Shown: positions 1 through 6,036 of the stretch, piece after piece
Layout of the letters: the number at the start of each line of letters is the position of its first letter
How positions within the stretch are numbered: position 1 is the first letter of the stretch
Assembly (NCBI GenBank): GCA_026000865.1
Contig: BNZF01000050.1
Location: forward strand, 1 to 9,666
DNA length: 9,666 bases
Reading direction: 5' to 3'
Source: Clostridia bacterium
GTDB lineage: Bacteria; Bacillota; Clostridia; Oscillospirales; Ruminococcaceae
Notes under the pieces: generated by a model
What the model saw: only the letters and a program-made list of their open reading frames with translations
Told to the model about the DNA's origin: nothing
The model's database searches: none
Translations under genes and position numbers: made by a program

Positions 1-160
1 AACACCTGCCTGTTTTTCGCGGCAGGTAACACCTGCCTGTTTTTCGCGGCAGGTAACACCTGCCTGTTTTTCGCGGCAGGTAACACCTGCCTGTTTTTCG
101 CGGCAGGTAACACCTGCCTGTTTTTCGCGGCAGGTAACACCTGCCTGTTTTTCGGCAGGC
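1..160. repeat. Array of six 27-bp hairpin units
   Basis: Five identical 27-bp units start at 1, 28, 55, 82 and 109, and a sixth copy (136-160) is 2 bp shorter. Each unit is arm ACCTGCC, spacer TGTTTTTCGC, arm GGCAGGT, then AAC. The arms alternate, so each can pair inward across the 10-nt spacer or outward across the 3-nt AAC, giving two exclusive 7-bp hairpin registers. There are no unique spacers, so it is not a CRISPR array. Variant single hairpins of the same design occur at 155-169, 408-420 and 3550-3566. The array may start before the window. Its function is unknown; it lies beyond the 3' end of nadB and is fused to a foldback element. Confidence 0.95.
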
Positions 161-500
161 AATGCCTGCATATATTTCGCGTCATAGATAACTGTATCGC
201 TAGTTCACTTCACGCGTGCGGTCAATTAAAATGTCTGTATTTCGCGACATATTTCAATAGTATCTTTTGTTTTACGTCGCGGGCGATTATTTCTATTAGA
301 TTGCAACATTTTTGGCATGAATAGTTTGCGACCATTGGTTTCATTTTAAACTTAATAAAACGCAACCATTAACTGACGATTTAGTTAAACTATCTCGAAA
401 ACACAAACAGGCGTTGCCTGCACCTATTTCCTGTTCACTATTGTCGCTCCGCGACACACCGCGTCTATTCACTGTTACCTATTACCTACTAAGCACATTG
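161..500 (-). mobile_element. Foldback (MITE-like) repeat element, copy 1
   Basis: This non-coding stretch is an inverted copy of the element at 2884-3217. Bases 276-318 match the complement of 3095-3137 at 42 of 43 positions, and similarity continues with gaps on both sides. The distal part (about 460-495) carries the CTATTCACTGTTACCTATTA type end that matches the complement of about 2905-2932. It holds small hairpins: CAGGC-GTT-GCCTG at 408-420 and GTCGC/GCGAC near 443-455. No open reading frame or transposase is seen, so any movement would need help in trans. Boundaries are approximate, and the left one merges with the hairpin array. Confidence 0.7.
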
Positions 501-523
501 ATTGCAAGTTATTAAAGCTAAAA

Positions 524-633
524 AAGTCGCAAAGGTAAATTAAGAGTGTAAGCACCAAGAAGTTGCATGGGTAAGTTCAGAGTGCTCAAAATAAAAGAGT
601 TGCAAAGGCAATTATGAGCGGCTTAGAATAAAA
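524..633. repeat. Three degenerate 37-bp tandem repeats overlapping the nadB 3' end
   Basis: Units at about 524-559, 560-596 and 597-633 each begin AAGTCGC, AAGTTGC or GAGTTGC and continue with a related GGTAA...GAGTG...AA(A)ATAAAA pattern. The third unit covers the last codons and the stop of nadB (612-614), so the coding end of that gene is made of repeat sequence. The units are imperfect, which suggests an old duplication. No terminator-like hairpin with a T-tract is visible for nadB here. Confidence 0.6.
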
Positions 634-2036
634 AAAGTTATTACTGCCATGCTTTTAGTAGCAACAAATTGCTCATTAGTCTGATATTGATTAGAACAAA
701 GGTCTGCTTTTATTTTTTCGATTTGTTCTAAATTTTTTTCTAAAATTAACATGTTTGGTTCAATAAAATATGTGTCTTGAAGAATTTTTCGGATTTTTTC
801 TTGCAAATCATCTGCCACAATTTTTTTACCGTTGTTAGAAAATTTATGTTCAGAAAACTTTTCTGTTTGCGTAATTTTAGTAACTATATCGTTAGCGGCT
901 CGTCTTGAAAAAACAAGGGCTTCCATTAACGAATTGCTTGCAAGGCGGTTATTTCCATGCAAACCCGTATGTGAACATTCCCCGACAGCATATAGCCCCG
1001 CAATAGAAGTATTAGCATTAACGTCAACATCTATGCCTCCCATAAGGTAATGCTGACAAGGATAAACAGGGATTTTATCGGTTGCCATATCATACCCCAG
1101 CTCTAATAACTCGCGGTAAATAGTCGGAAAAAGACTTGTTATTTCGCTTTTAGGTTTATGGGTAATGTCAATATAAAAAATATGTCCCCCCTCTTTCAGC
1201 ATCGCTTTTGATATGACATCACGCGGGGAAAGTTCCAGTCGTTCGTCATATTTATGCATAAATCTTTCTTTTTTTGAATTGAGAAGATATGCACCTTCAC
1301 CGCGTACAGCTTCTGAAATCAAAAGACGTCTGTCACTTTTTTCGCCTGTCAGAGGAAGAAAAGCGGTCGGGTGAAATTGAATTAATGACATGTTTTTAAT
1401 TTTTGCACCGAGTTCATATGCGAAAGCAATGCCGTCACCAGTTGCACCGCTTGCGTTCGTTGAATGCAAATAGCAAGAGCCTATTCCACCTGTCGCCATT
1501 ACTAAAAAGTGTGAATTAAAAACTTTTTCTTTTGTGTTAACAGAAAAACCAGTTTCAGTTTTTTTAACATCAAATACAGGACAATTACTTAATAAAGTTA
1601 TATTTTCACGAGCTTTGACATTGACAAATAACTTAGATAAAATCTCTTGACCAGTCGTGTCTTTATGATGAAAAATGCGACGGTGAGAGTGACCACCTTC
1701 AAGGGTTCTATGAAAATCACCATTTGCTTTATCAAATTCAACTCCGAGTGTGAGCAGATTTTCTAAATCTAGTTTCGCTTCGTTAACTAAAATGTCAACC
1801 GCAGTTTCACAGTTTGTGTAACCGCCCGCGTTAAGCGTGTCAGCTTTATGTGATGATACACTATCCGAGGGAAAATTCCAAACACCTGCAATACCACCTT
1901 GTGCCAAAGCAGAATTGCATATATCCAAAGAAGACTTTGTCAATATTAATATATCTATGTTTTTCGGCAAAGATAATGCGGTATAAAGTCCCGCAACTCC
2001 GCCACCGATTATTATAACTTCATAGTTGTTTTTCAT
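612..2036 (-). CDS. nadB: L-aspartate oxidase, C-terminally shortened
   Basis: NadB is the FAD enzyme that oxidises L-aspartate to iminoaspartate, the first step of de novo NAD synthesis; NadA then makes quinolinate. Visible motifs are the N-terminal dinucleotide-binding loop (IIIGGGVAGL, residues 8-17), SALAQGGIAG (42-51), LEGGHSHRRIFHHKDTTG (112-129), QFHPTAF (220-226), SEAVRGEGAY (241-250), HYLMGGIDVD (329-338) and GLYAVGECSHTGLHGNNRLA (347-366). The HSHRR, QFHPTA, RGEGA and HY..GG pattern separates NadB from succinate dehydrogenase. At 474 aa it is shorter than the roughly 530-540 aa usual in the family. It ends at LSRS, where relatives continue ESRG.H...DYP. The start has an AGGA (complement of 2042-2045) 5 nt upstream. 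It stands alone, without nadA or nadC, and opposite to its neighbours. No convincing promoter was found in the repeats upstream. Identity is sure; full activity is doubtful. Confidence 0.95.
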   Translation of the reverse strand: MKNNYEVIIIGGGVAGLYTALSLPKNIDILILTKSSLDICNSALAQGGIAGVWNFPSDSVSSHKADTLNAGGYTNCETAVDILVNEAKLDLENLLTLGVEFDKANGDFHRTLEGGHSHRRIFHHKDTTGQEILSKLFVNVKARENITLLSNCPVFDVKKTETGFSVNTKEKVFNSHFLVMATGGIGSCYLHSTNASGATGDGIAFAYELGAKIKNMSLIQFHPTAFLPLTGEKSDRRLLISEAVRGEGAYLLNSKKERFMHKYDERLELSPRDVISKAMLKEGGHIFYIDITHKPKSEITSLFPTIYRELLELGYDMATDKIPVYPCQHYLMGGIDVDVNANTSIAGLYAVGECSHTGLHGNNRLASNSLMEALVFSRRAANDIVTKITQTEKFSEHKFSNNGKKIVADDLQEKIRKILQDTYFIEPNMLILEKNLEQIEKIKADLCSNQYQTNEQFVATKSMAVITFFILSRS

Positions 2037-2046
2037 AATTTTCCTA

Positions 2047-2472
2047 TAAAAACGTCTTTTGCTTTTTTAAAAGCTTTTAAGTTCTAACTAAATTTCATTG
2101 TGTTTTCGTAACAGTCGCGATAAGCGGGCAGAGCCCGCAACCCCGTTGTAATATTTATACTATGTAAAACCGTCTTTTGCTTTTTTAAAAGATTTTAAGT
2201 TCTGACTAAGTTTCATTGTGTTTTCGTAACAGTCGCGATAAGCGGGCAGAGCCCGCAACCTCGTTGTAATATTTATACTATGTAAAAACGTCTTTTGCTT
2301 TTTTAAAAGCTTTTAAGTTCTAACTAAGTTTCATTGTGTTTTCGTAACAGTCGCGATAAGCGGGCAGAGCCCGCAACCCCGTTGTAATATTTATACTATG
2401 TAAAAACGTCTTTTGCTTTTTTAAAAGATTTTAAGTTCTGACTAAGTTTCATTGTGTTTTCGTAACAGTCGC
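2047..2472. repeat. 118-bp tandem repeat, 3.6 copies in ABAB order
   Basis: Copies begin at 2053, 2171, 2289 and 2407 (period exactly 118); the fourth breaks off at about 2472. Each full copy contains a perfect GCGGGC-AGA-GCCCGC hairpin (2124-2138, 2242-2256, 2360-2374) and an AT-rich palindromic block, GCTTTTTTAAAAGC, in copies 1 and 3. Copies 1 and 3 share AAAAGC...TTCTAACTA, while 2 and 4 share AAAAGA...TTCTGACTA. The last expansion therefore probably duplicated a 236-bp dimer. The array begins about 10 bp upstream of the nadB start and is non-coding. It must contain or displace the nadB promoter. Confidence 0.95.
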
Positions 2473-2537
2473 CCTGTAAGTCAATTTTTACTAAAAGAAT
2501 TTTTTTAAACATCTTAATTCACATTAAAATGAACAAT
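2473..2537. other. AT-rich spacer
   Basis: Short AT-rich stretch between the 118-bp array and the next foldback element. No gene, hairpin or promoter was recognised in it. Confidence 0.6.
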
Positions 2538-2708
2538 GTCGGATAGTTAATAGTTGAAAGTGTATAGTGTATAGTTGTGGAGTGCCACGAAGCAAGCACG
2601 TTTTACGCGGGGAAGTTTAAATTAATCGTTAGTTTAATGTCGCGTTTTATGGGTTTAAAAAGGAATACATACTTTCAACTTTACACTTTTAACTATAAAC
2701 TCTCCGAC
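2538..2708. mobile_element. Foldback (MITE-like) repeat element, copy 2 (171 bp)
   Basis: The ends are imperfect terminal inverted repeats of about 38 bp: GTCGGATAGTTAATAGTTGA at the left and the complement of GTCGGAGAGTTTATAGTTAA at the right, with most positions matching. The interior block 2614-2649 matches 4209-4244 of copy 4 at 34 of 36 positions, so both belong to one family. There is no coding capacity, and no clear target duplication is seen at its ends. Confidence 0.75.
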
Positions 2709-2822
2709 GCCCCCGCACTTACAAAAAACTATAACTATAAGAAGTAAGTTCAAGTCTATTAAACATTATTATGGATATTATATCATAATCTTAGAAAATA
2801 TCAATATTTTTATGAAAAATGC

Positions 2823-2851
2823 TTGACAAATGTATTTCTCACCGCTATACT
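2823..2851 (+). promoter_or_regulatory. Strong sigma-A type promoter for the ylxM operon
   Basis: A consensus -35 box TTGACA (2823-2828), exactly 17 nt, then -10 box TATACT (2846-2851). Transcription would start near 2858. An SD (AGGAG, 2875-2879) follows within about 20 nt, as expected for a gene placed right here, but the next real gene (ylxM) starts only at 3224. The stretch 2709-2822 upstream is AT-rich and shows no gene. Confidence 0.85.
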
Positions 2852-2874
2852 GTGTTACAGTTTTGTAGAACAAA

Positions 2875-2920
2875 AGGAGTGTGAATGCTTTGCATTCACA
2901 AGTTAAAAGGTAATAGCTAA
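2875..2920 (+). promoter_or_regulatory. Displaced ribosome binding site with an 11-codon leader ORF
   Basis: AGGAG at 2875-2879 is followed after 5 nt by ATG at 2885, opening an 11-codon frame (MLCIHKLKGNS) that stops at 2918-2920. The start codon lies inside the perfect hairpin GTGAATGC-TTT-GCATTCAC (2881-2899) at the edge of the foldback element. I infer that the SD once served ylxM and was separated from it by the insertion. The mini-ORF is probably accidental, but it may be translated. Confidence 0.35.
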
Positions 2921-3217
2921 CAGTTAATAGGTGTGGCGATGACAGTGTCCTCATAAAAGGGTCGCCATACTATTTGTATTGTGCTACTGTCACGTGTGCT
3001 AACGCTGACAGTCCGCGAGTTAGTTTAACTGAATAATTATTTTAACTCTGCGTTTTATTAAGTTCACATAAACCTCAATGGTTGCAAATTAATTATGCCA
3101 AAAATGTTGTAATCTAATAGAAATAATCGCCCGCGACATTTGAATAAAAGTTACCAGTAAAATATGACGCGAAACACAGGCCAAAGTTACCTGCAACTAT
3201 AAACTATCAATGGAAGT
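2884..3217 (+). mobile_element. Foldback (MITE-like) repeat element, copy 3, between promoter and ylxM
   Basis: A 334-bp insert bounded by direct repeats GAGTGTG at 2877-2883 and 3218-3224, a candidate 7-bp target duplication. It is the inverted counterpart of copy 1 (42 of 43 identical at 3095-3137). Its block near 3030-3055 (TTATTTTAACTCTGCGTTTT) matches the complement of about 4278-4300 in copy 4. It also holds a decayed version of the 27-bp hairpin unit near 3168-3195 (CCTG...GCAGGTAAC type, on the complement). There is no ORF beyond trivial size. It separates the promoter at 2823 from ylxM and becomes a roughly 370-nt leader. Confidence 0.75.
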
Positions 3218-3223
3218 GAGTGT

Positions 3224-3544
3224 GTGGCAAAGGATTTGAAGTTTTGCGAATTACTTGAACTTTACGGCAAACTTTTGACGCCAAGACAACTCGAAATTAT
3301 GAGTTTTTATTATTTCGAGGATTATTCACTTTCGGAAATCGGCTTAAATCTCAGCATTGACCGCCAAACCGTCAAAACTATAATAAAACGTGCTGAGACT
3401 GTTTTGGTTGAATATGAGGATAAATTAAATCTGCTTGAAAAATTTAATAAAATTTCTGGTATCGCAGAGAAAATGAACAGCGTATCAGACAAGTCGCAAA
3501 TTAACAATTTTTTAGATGAAATTATAAAAATTACGAGAGAATAA
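3224..3544 (+). CDS. ylxM: YlxM family SRP-associated DNA-binding protein (UPF0122)
   Basis: A 106-aa protein of the YlxM family, usually encoded just before ffh in Firmicutes and linked to the signal recognition particle. The pattern LLELYGKLLTPRQLEIMSFY (residues 10-29), a sigma-region-4-like helix-turn-helix at about 33-58 (YSLSEIG...SIDRQTVKTIIKR) and the C-terminal charged helices fit the family and its usual 100-120 aa length. GTG is chosen as start: it gives MAKDLKF, and a GGAAGTGAG element lies just upstream, although the last bases of that region belong to the target duplication of the inserted element. The nearest ATG (3210) is out of frame. Unlike the normal arrangement, it is about 1 kb from ffh, with a lipoprotein gene and a foldback element between them. 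Expression presumably depends on the promoter at 2823. Confidence 0.92.
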   Translation: MAKDLKFCELLELYGKLLTPRQLEIMSFYYFEDYSLSEIGLNLSIDRQTVKTIIKRAETVLVEYEDKLNLLEKFNKISGIAEKMNSVSDKSQINNFLDEIIKITRE

Positions 3545-3549
3545 ATACA

Positions 3550-3566
3550 GGCAGGTGTTACCTGTC
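3550..3566. repeat. Single hairpin of the 27-bp repeat family after ylxM
   Basis: Arms GGCAGGT and ACCTGTC enclose a GTT loop (7 pairs, one of them G-T), followed by CGCGAAATA. This is the complement of the array unit at 1-160, lying 5 bp past the ylxM stop. A second partial piece (GACAGGTGTTAC) follows at about 3597-3608 and supplies the AGGTG that precedes the next gene. It has no T-tract, so it is not a standard terminator; it may protect or attenuate the ylxM transcript. Confidence 0.7.
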
Positions 3567-3614
3567 GCGAAATATCACGGAAACATGTTATGTGCAGACA
3601 GGTGTTACTTTCTT

Positions 3615-4106
3615 ATGAAAAAATTATTTGTGTTACTTTTGATTTTTACTATATTTGTTGCTTGTTCAAAAGAAGATTTTATCGGCTATGACCATCATAA
3701 AGATGTACCCGATTTGGCGATAACTTTACGTGTTGATTTAATTGAAAAAACAGAACGTCAAACCGAAGATAAGACCTTTGTCAGTGCGTTTGTTTATGAT
3801 AATATAGCGACAGAACAATATAATAAATACGCTAAAAAATTGTTGAATGTTGATTTTAAGCCTCTTAACGGCACAGCAGATACCGCATTTTTGGATAAAT
3901 ATTTCAGCTATATGCTTGCATATATGGATAAACTCTATATAACCCCCGAAACGGCTAATTATTTTCTAAGCAAAAAAAACATCGTTACTGTTATCAACGG
4001 GTTCCAAACAGATACCAAAACAAGCACAACCAAAACGATAACATTAGTATATATTATGTCAGTGTCGGAATTTGAAAGACTGAAATCTGAAATTGACAAT
4101 GGATAA
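3615..4106 (+). CDS. Small lipoprotein of unknown function
   Basis: A 163-aa protein with a clear lipoprotein signal: MKKLF, a hydrophobic stretch at residues 4-16, and lipobox FVAC with the lipidated Cys at 17. The mature part is therefore likely anchored to the outer face of the membrane. I recognise no family. It is soluble, Lys/Asp/Thr rich, with no repeats or obvious catalytic motif, and ends SEFERLKSEIDNG. ATG at 3615 is preferred over an in-frame GTG at 3555, because the longer form would put a non-signal, repeat-derived segment in front of the signal peptide. The SD is weak (AGGTG at 3600-3604, 10 nt upstream) and comes from a repeat fragment. The gene lies 70 bp after ylxM and is followed directly by a foldback element. 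It is not part of the usual ylxM-ffh unit. Confidence 0.8.
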   Translation: MKKLFVLLLIFTIFVACSKEDFIGYDHHKDVPDLAITLRVDLIEKTERQTEDKTFVSAFVYDNIATEQYNKYAKKLLNVDFKPLNGTADTAFLDKYFSYMLAYMDKLYITPETANYFLSKKNIVTVINGFQTDTKTSTTKTITLVYIMSVSEFERLKSEIDNG

Positions 4107-4124
4107 TTATGGCACAGGTGCTGT

Positions 4125-4378
4125 GTGAATGCTTCGCATTCACAGTTAATAGATAAGAGTGAATAGTTAATAATTGTGGTGTCGCCTTCGGCGACAATTA
4201 CGCGTGGGAGTTTAACTTAATCGTTAGTTTACTGTCGCGTTTTAATAATTATAGTAGAATTTTTTTATAAAAGTCGCAAAACGCAGAGTTAAAATAATCA
4301 TACAATTAAGCTATATCGCGTCCTTACGCCGAAGGCGACACAATAACTATTAACTATAAACCATTAACTCTCCGACAC
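4125..4378. mobile_element. Foldback (MITE-like) repeat element, copy 4
   Basis: The left side opens with the perfect hairpin GTGAATGC-TTC-GCATTCAC (4125-4143), then AGTTAATAG-rich sequence and a second perfect hairpin, GTCGCC-TTC-GGCGAC (4181-4195). The right side (about 4316-4378) is the inverted counterpart, with GCCGAAGGCGACAC, AACTATTAACTATAAACC and the end CTCTCCGACAC. The whole can fold into a long stem. The interior 4209-4244 matches copy 2. It is non-coding and lies between the lipoprotein and ffh. No target duplication was identified. Confidence 0.75.
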
Positions 4379-4420
4379 TGGTCCCAATCGCTCGAACCAA
4401 CGCCAATAAGGTTACATTGT

Positions 4421-4564
4421 TTTAAATAAAAGATAGAGCAGTCAGAATAAATAACATTGAAAACAATGTGAGGACTGAAAACCCAGTAAAATTGCAATTT
4501 TTTTTAAAACAAAAGATAAAGTAGTCAAACGTGCAAAGCGTGAAAACAAAGAGAGGACTAAAAG
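4421..4564 (+). repeat. Duplicated ffh leader with two SD motifs
   Basis: Bases 4421-4480 and 4503-4564 are diverged copies about 82 bp apart. Both run TTTAAA...AAAAGATA(G/A)AG(C/T)AGTCA...GAAAACAA...GAGGACT. The second copy carries the working SD (AGGA at 4554-4557, 8 nt before the ffh ATG). The first keeps the AGGACT but is followed by no start codon at the right distance. Copy one also forms a small hairpin, ACATTG-AAAA-CAATGT (4454-4469). No clear promoter was recognised here. Confidence 0.7.
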
Positions 4565-4565
4565 A

Positions 4566-5936
4566 ATGGCATTTGAAGGACTTTCAGATAAATTAGGTAA
4601 GGTTTTTAAAAAATTAAAATCACGAGGCAAACTCACCGAACCTGATATAAAAGAGGCTATGAAAGAAGTCAAAATGGCTCTTTTAGAGGCTGATGTCAGC
4701 TATAAAGTTGTTAAAGATTTTGTTGCGAATATTTCTGAAAAAGCAGTTGGTGAGGAGGTTTTGAACAGCCTTACTCCTGCTCAACAAGTTATAAAAATTG
4801 TTAATGAAGAACTTTGTGCGTTAATGGGTGGCAAGCAAACTCAGATTGAATTTGCTTCAAAACCGCCTACAATAATTATGATGTGCGGTTTGCAAGGGTC
4901 GGGTAAGACTACTCACGCTGCGAAATTAGCAAAACATTTCAAAAAAGACGGACGCCGTCCTTTGCTTGTTGCTTGTGATATATATAGACCTGCTGCGATT
5001 AATCAGTTGGTCGTTGTTGGTGAGAAAGCAGACACAAAAGTTTTTGAAATGGGGCAAATTGACCCTGTTAAAATCGCGAAAGAAAGCCTTAAATACGCAA
5101 AAGATTATGGTCACGATATTGTGATTTTGGATACAGCAGGTCGTTTGCATATCGACACCGAACTAATGAATGAACTTAAAAATATAAAGTCAGAAGTTAA
5201 CCCAACTGAGATTATTCTGACGGTTGATGCTATGACTGGTCAGGACGCTGTTAATGTCGCGAAAGCATTTGATGAAGCTCTTGGTATTAACTCTGTTTTG
5301 ATTTCAAAACTCGACAGTGATACTCGTGGCGGTGCGGCTTTATCCGTGCTTGCTGTGACGGGTAAACCTGTTAAATTTGTTGGTACAGGCGAAAAACTTG
5401 ACGATTTTGACGTTTTTCACCCCGACCGTATGGCGAAACGTATTCTTGGTATGGGCGATGTTATGTCGCTGATTGAACGAGCAGAAGAACAAGTTAATGC
5501 CCGCGACGCCGAAGAACTCGCTAACAAAGTGCTTGGTGGCAAAGGTTTTGATATGAACGACCTTTTGCAACAATTAAAACAAATTCAAAAAATGGGTTCA
5601 ATGAAATCGTTGCTTGGAATGTTGCCTGGAATGGGTAGCAAACTGAATGATGTTGACATTGACGAAAGACAATTTCTTAGAATACAGGCGATTATTACGT
5701 CTATGACCAAAGCTGAGCGCGCAAGACCTTCGATTATTAATCCGCAAAGAAAACGCCGTATTGCGGCGGGTTCTGGTACAAAAGTCGAAGACGTTAACAA
5801 ACTCTTAAAACAGTTTGAAAATATGCAAAAAATGTTTAAACAGCTCGGAGGTAATTCAACTAAAAAACTTTCTAAACATGAACGCAAACGTCTTGCGGGA
5901 ATGAATTTGGATAAACTTGAAGAAAGTGGATTTTAA
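4566..5936 (+). CDS. ffh: Signal recognition particle GTPase Ffh (SRP54)
   Basis: Ffh binds 4.5S/scRNA and signal sequences of nascent chains and docks with FtsY to target them to SecYEG. The 456-aa length and all domains fit the family. The N domain helices span about 1-90. The G domain has P-loop GLQGSGKTT (108-116), DIYRPAAINQL (138-148), DTAGR (189-193), SKLDSDTRGGAALS (247-260; usually TKLDGD) and GTGEK (273-277). The Met-rich M domain has its finger loop at about 343-358 (MGSMKSLLGMLPGMGS) and an RNA-binding segment at about 385-410 (RARPSIINP, SGTKVEDVN). The SD AGGA lies 8 nt upstream. No terminator is seen after the gene, so it may be co-transcribed with the protease behind it. SKLDSD is a mild departure from the G4 consensus but keeps the base-contacting Asp. 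Confidence 0.98.
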   Translation: MAFEGLSDKLGKVFKKLKSRGKLTEPDIKEAMKEVKMALLEADVSYKVVKDFVANISEKAVGEEVLNSLTPAQQVIKIVNEELCALMGGKQTQIEFASKPPTIIMMCGLQGSGKTTHAAKLAKHFKKDGRRPLLVACDIYRPAAINQLVVVGEKADTKVFEMGQIDPVKIAKESLKYAKDYGHDIVILDTAGRLHIDTELMNELKNIKSEVNPTEIILTVDAMTGQDAVNVAKAFDEALGINSVLISKLDSDTRGGAALSVLAVTGKPVKFVGTGEKLDDFDVFHPDRMAKRILGMGDVMSLIERAEEQVNARDAEELANKVLGGKGFDMNDLLQQLKQIQKMGSMKSLLGMLPGMGSKLNDVDIDERQFLRIQAIITSMTKAERARPSIINPQRKRRIAAGSGTKVEDVNKLLKQFENMQKMFKQLGGNSTKKLSKHERKRLAGMNLDKLEESGF

Positions 5937-6036
5937 ACGGGTGAGACTTGATTTTTTGTGTCATATATTAATGGTATATTTTATCGAAAGATTTACCTTG
6001 AATTTATATAAACAATGTTAATTAAAGGATGAAAAA
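5937..6036 (+). promoter_or_regulatory. Possible weak promoter before the subtilase gene
   Basis: The spacer has no terminator hairpin. A TG-extended -10 element, TGG-TATATT (5972-5980), is present, but no good -35 box lies 17 nt upstream (only a T-run). The SD AAAGGA (6024-6029) precedes the subtilase ATG at 6037. This is a weak call; the gene may simply be read from the ffh transcript. Confidence 0.3.

Noticed and set aside
1..160. CRISPR array
   Set aside because: The units are identical end to end with no variable spacers of constant length, and no cas gene is present.
612..640. Frameshift in the 7-A run explaining the short NadB
   Set aside because: The alternative frames give an immediate stop or FYSKPLIIAF..., not the expected ESRG.H tail.
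3555..3614. Longer N-terminus for the first lipoprotein, from GTG at 3555
   Set aside because: It would place repeat-derived codons before a complete lipoprotein signal peptide that starts with MKK at 3615.
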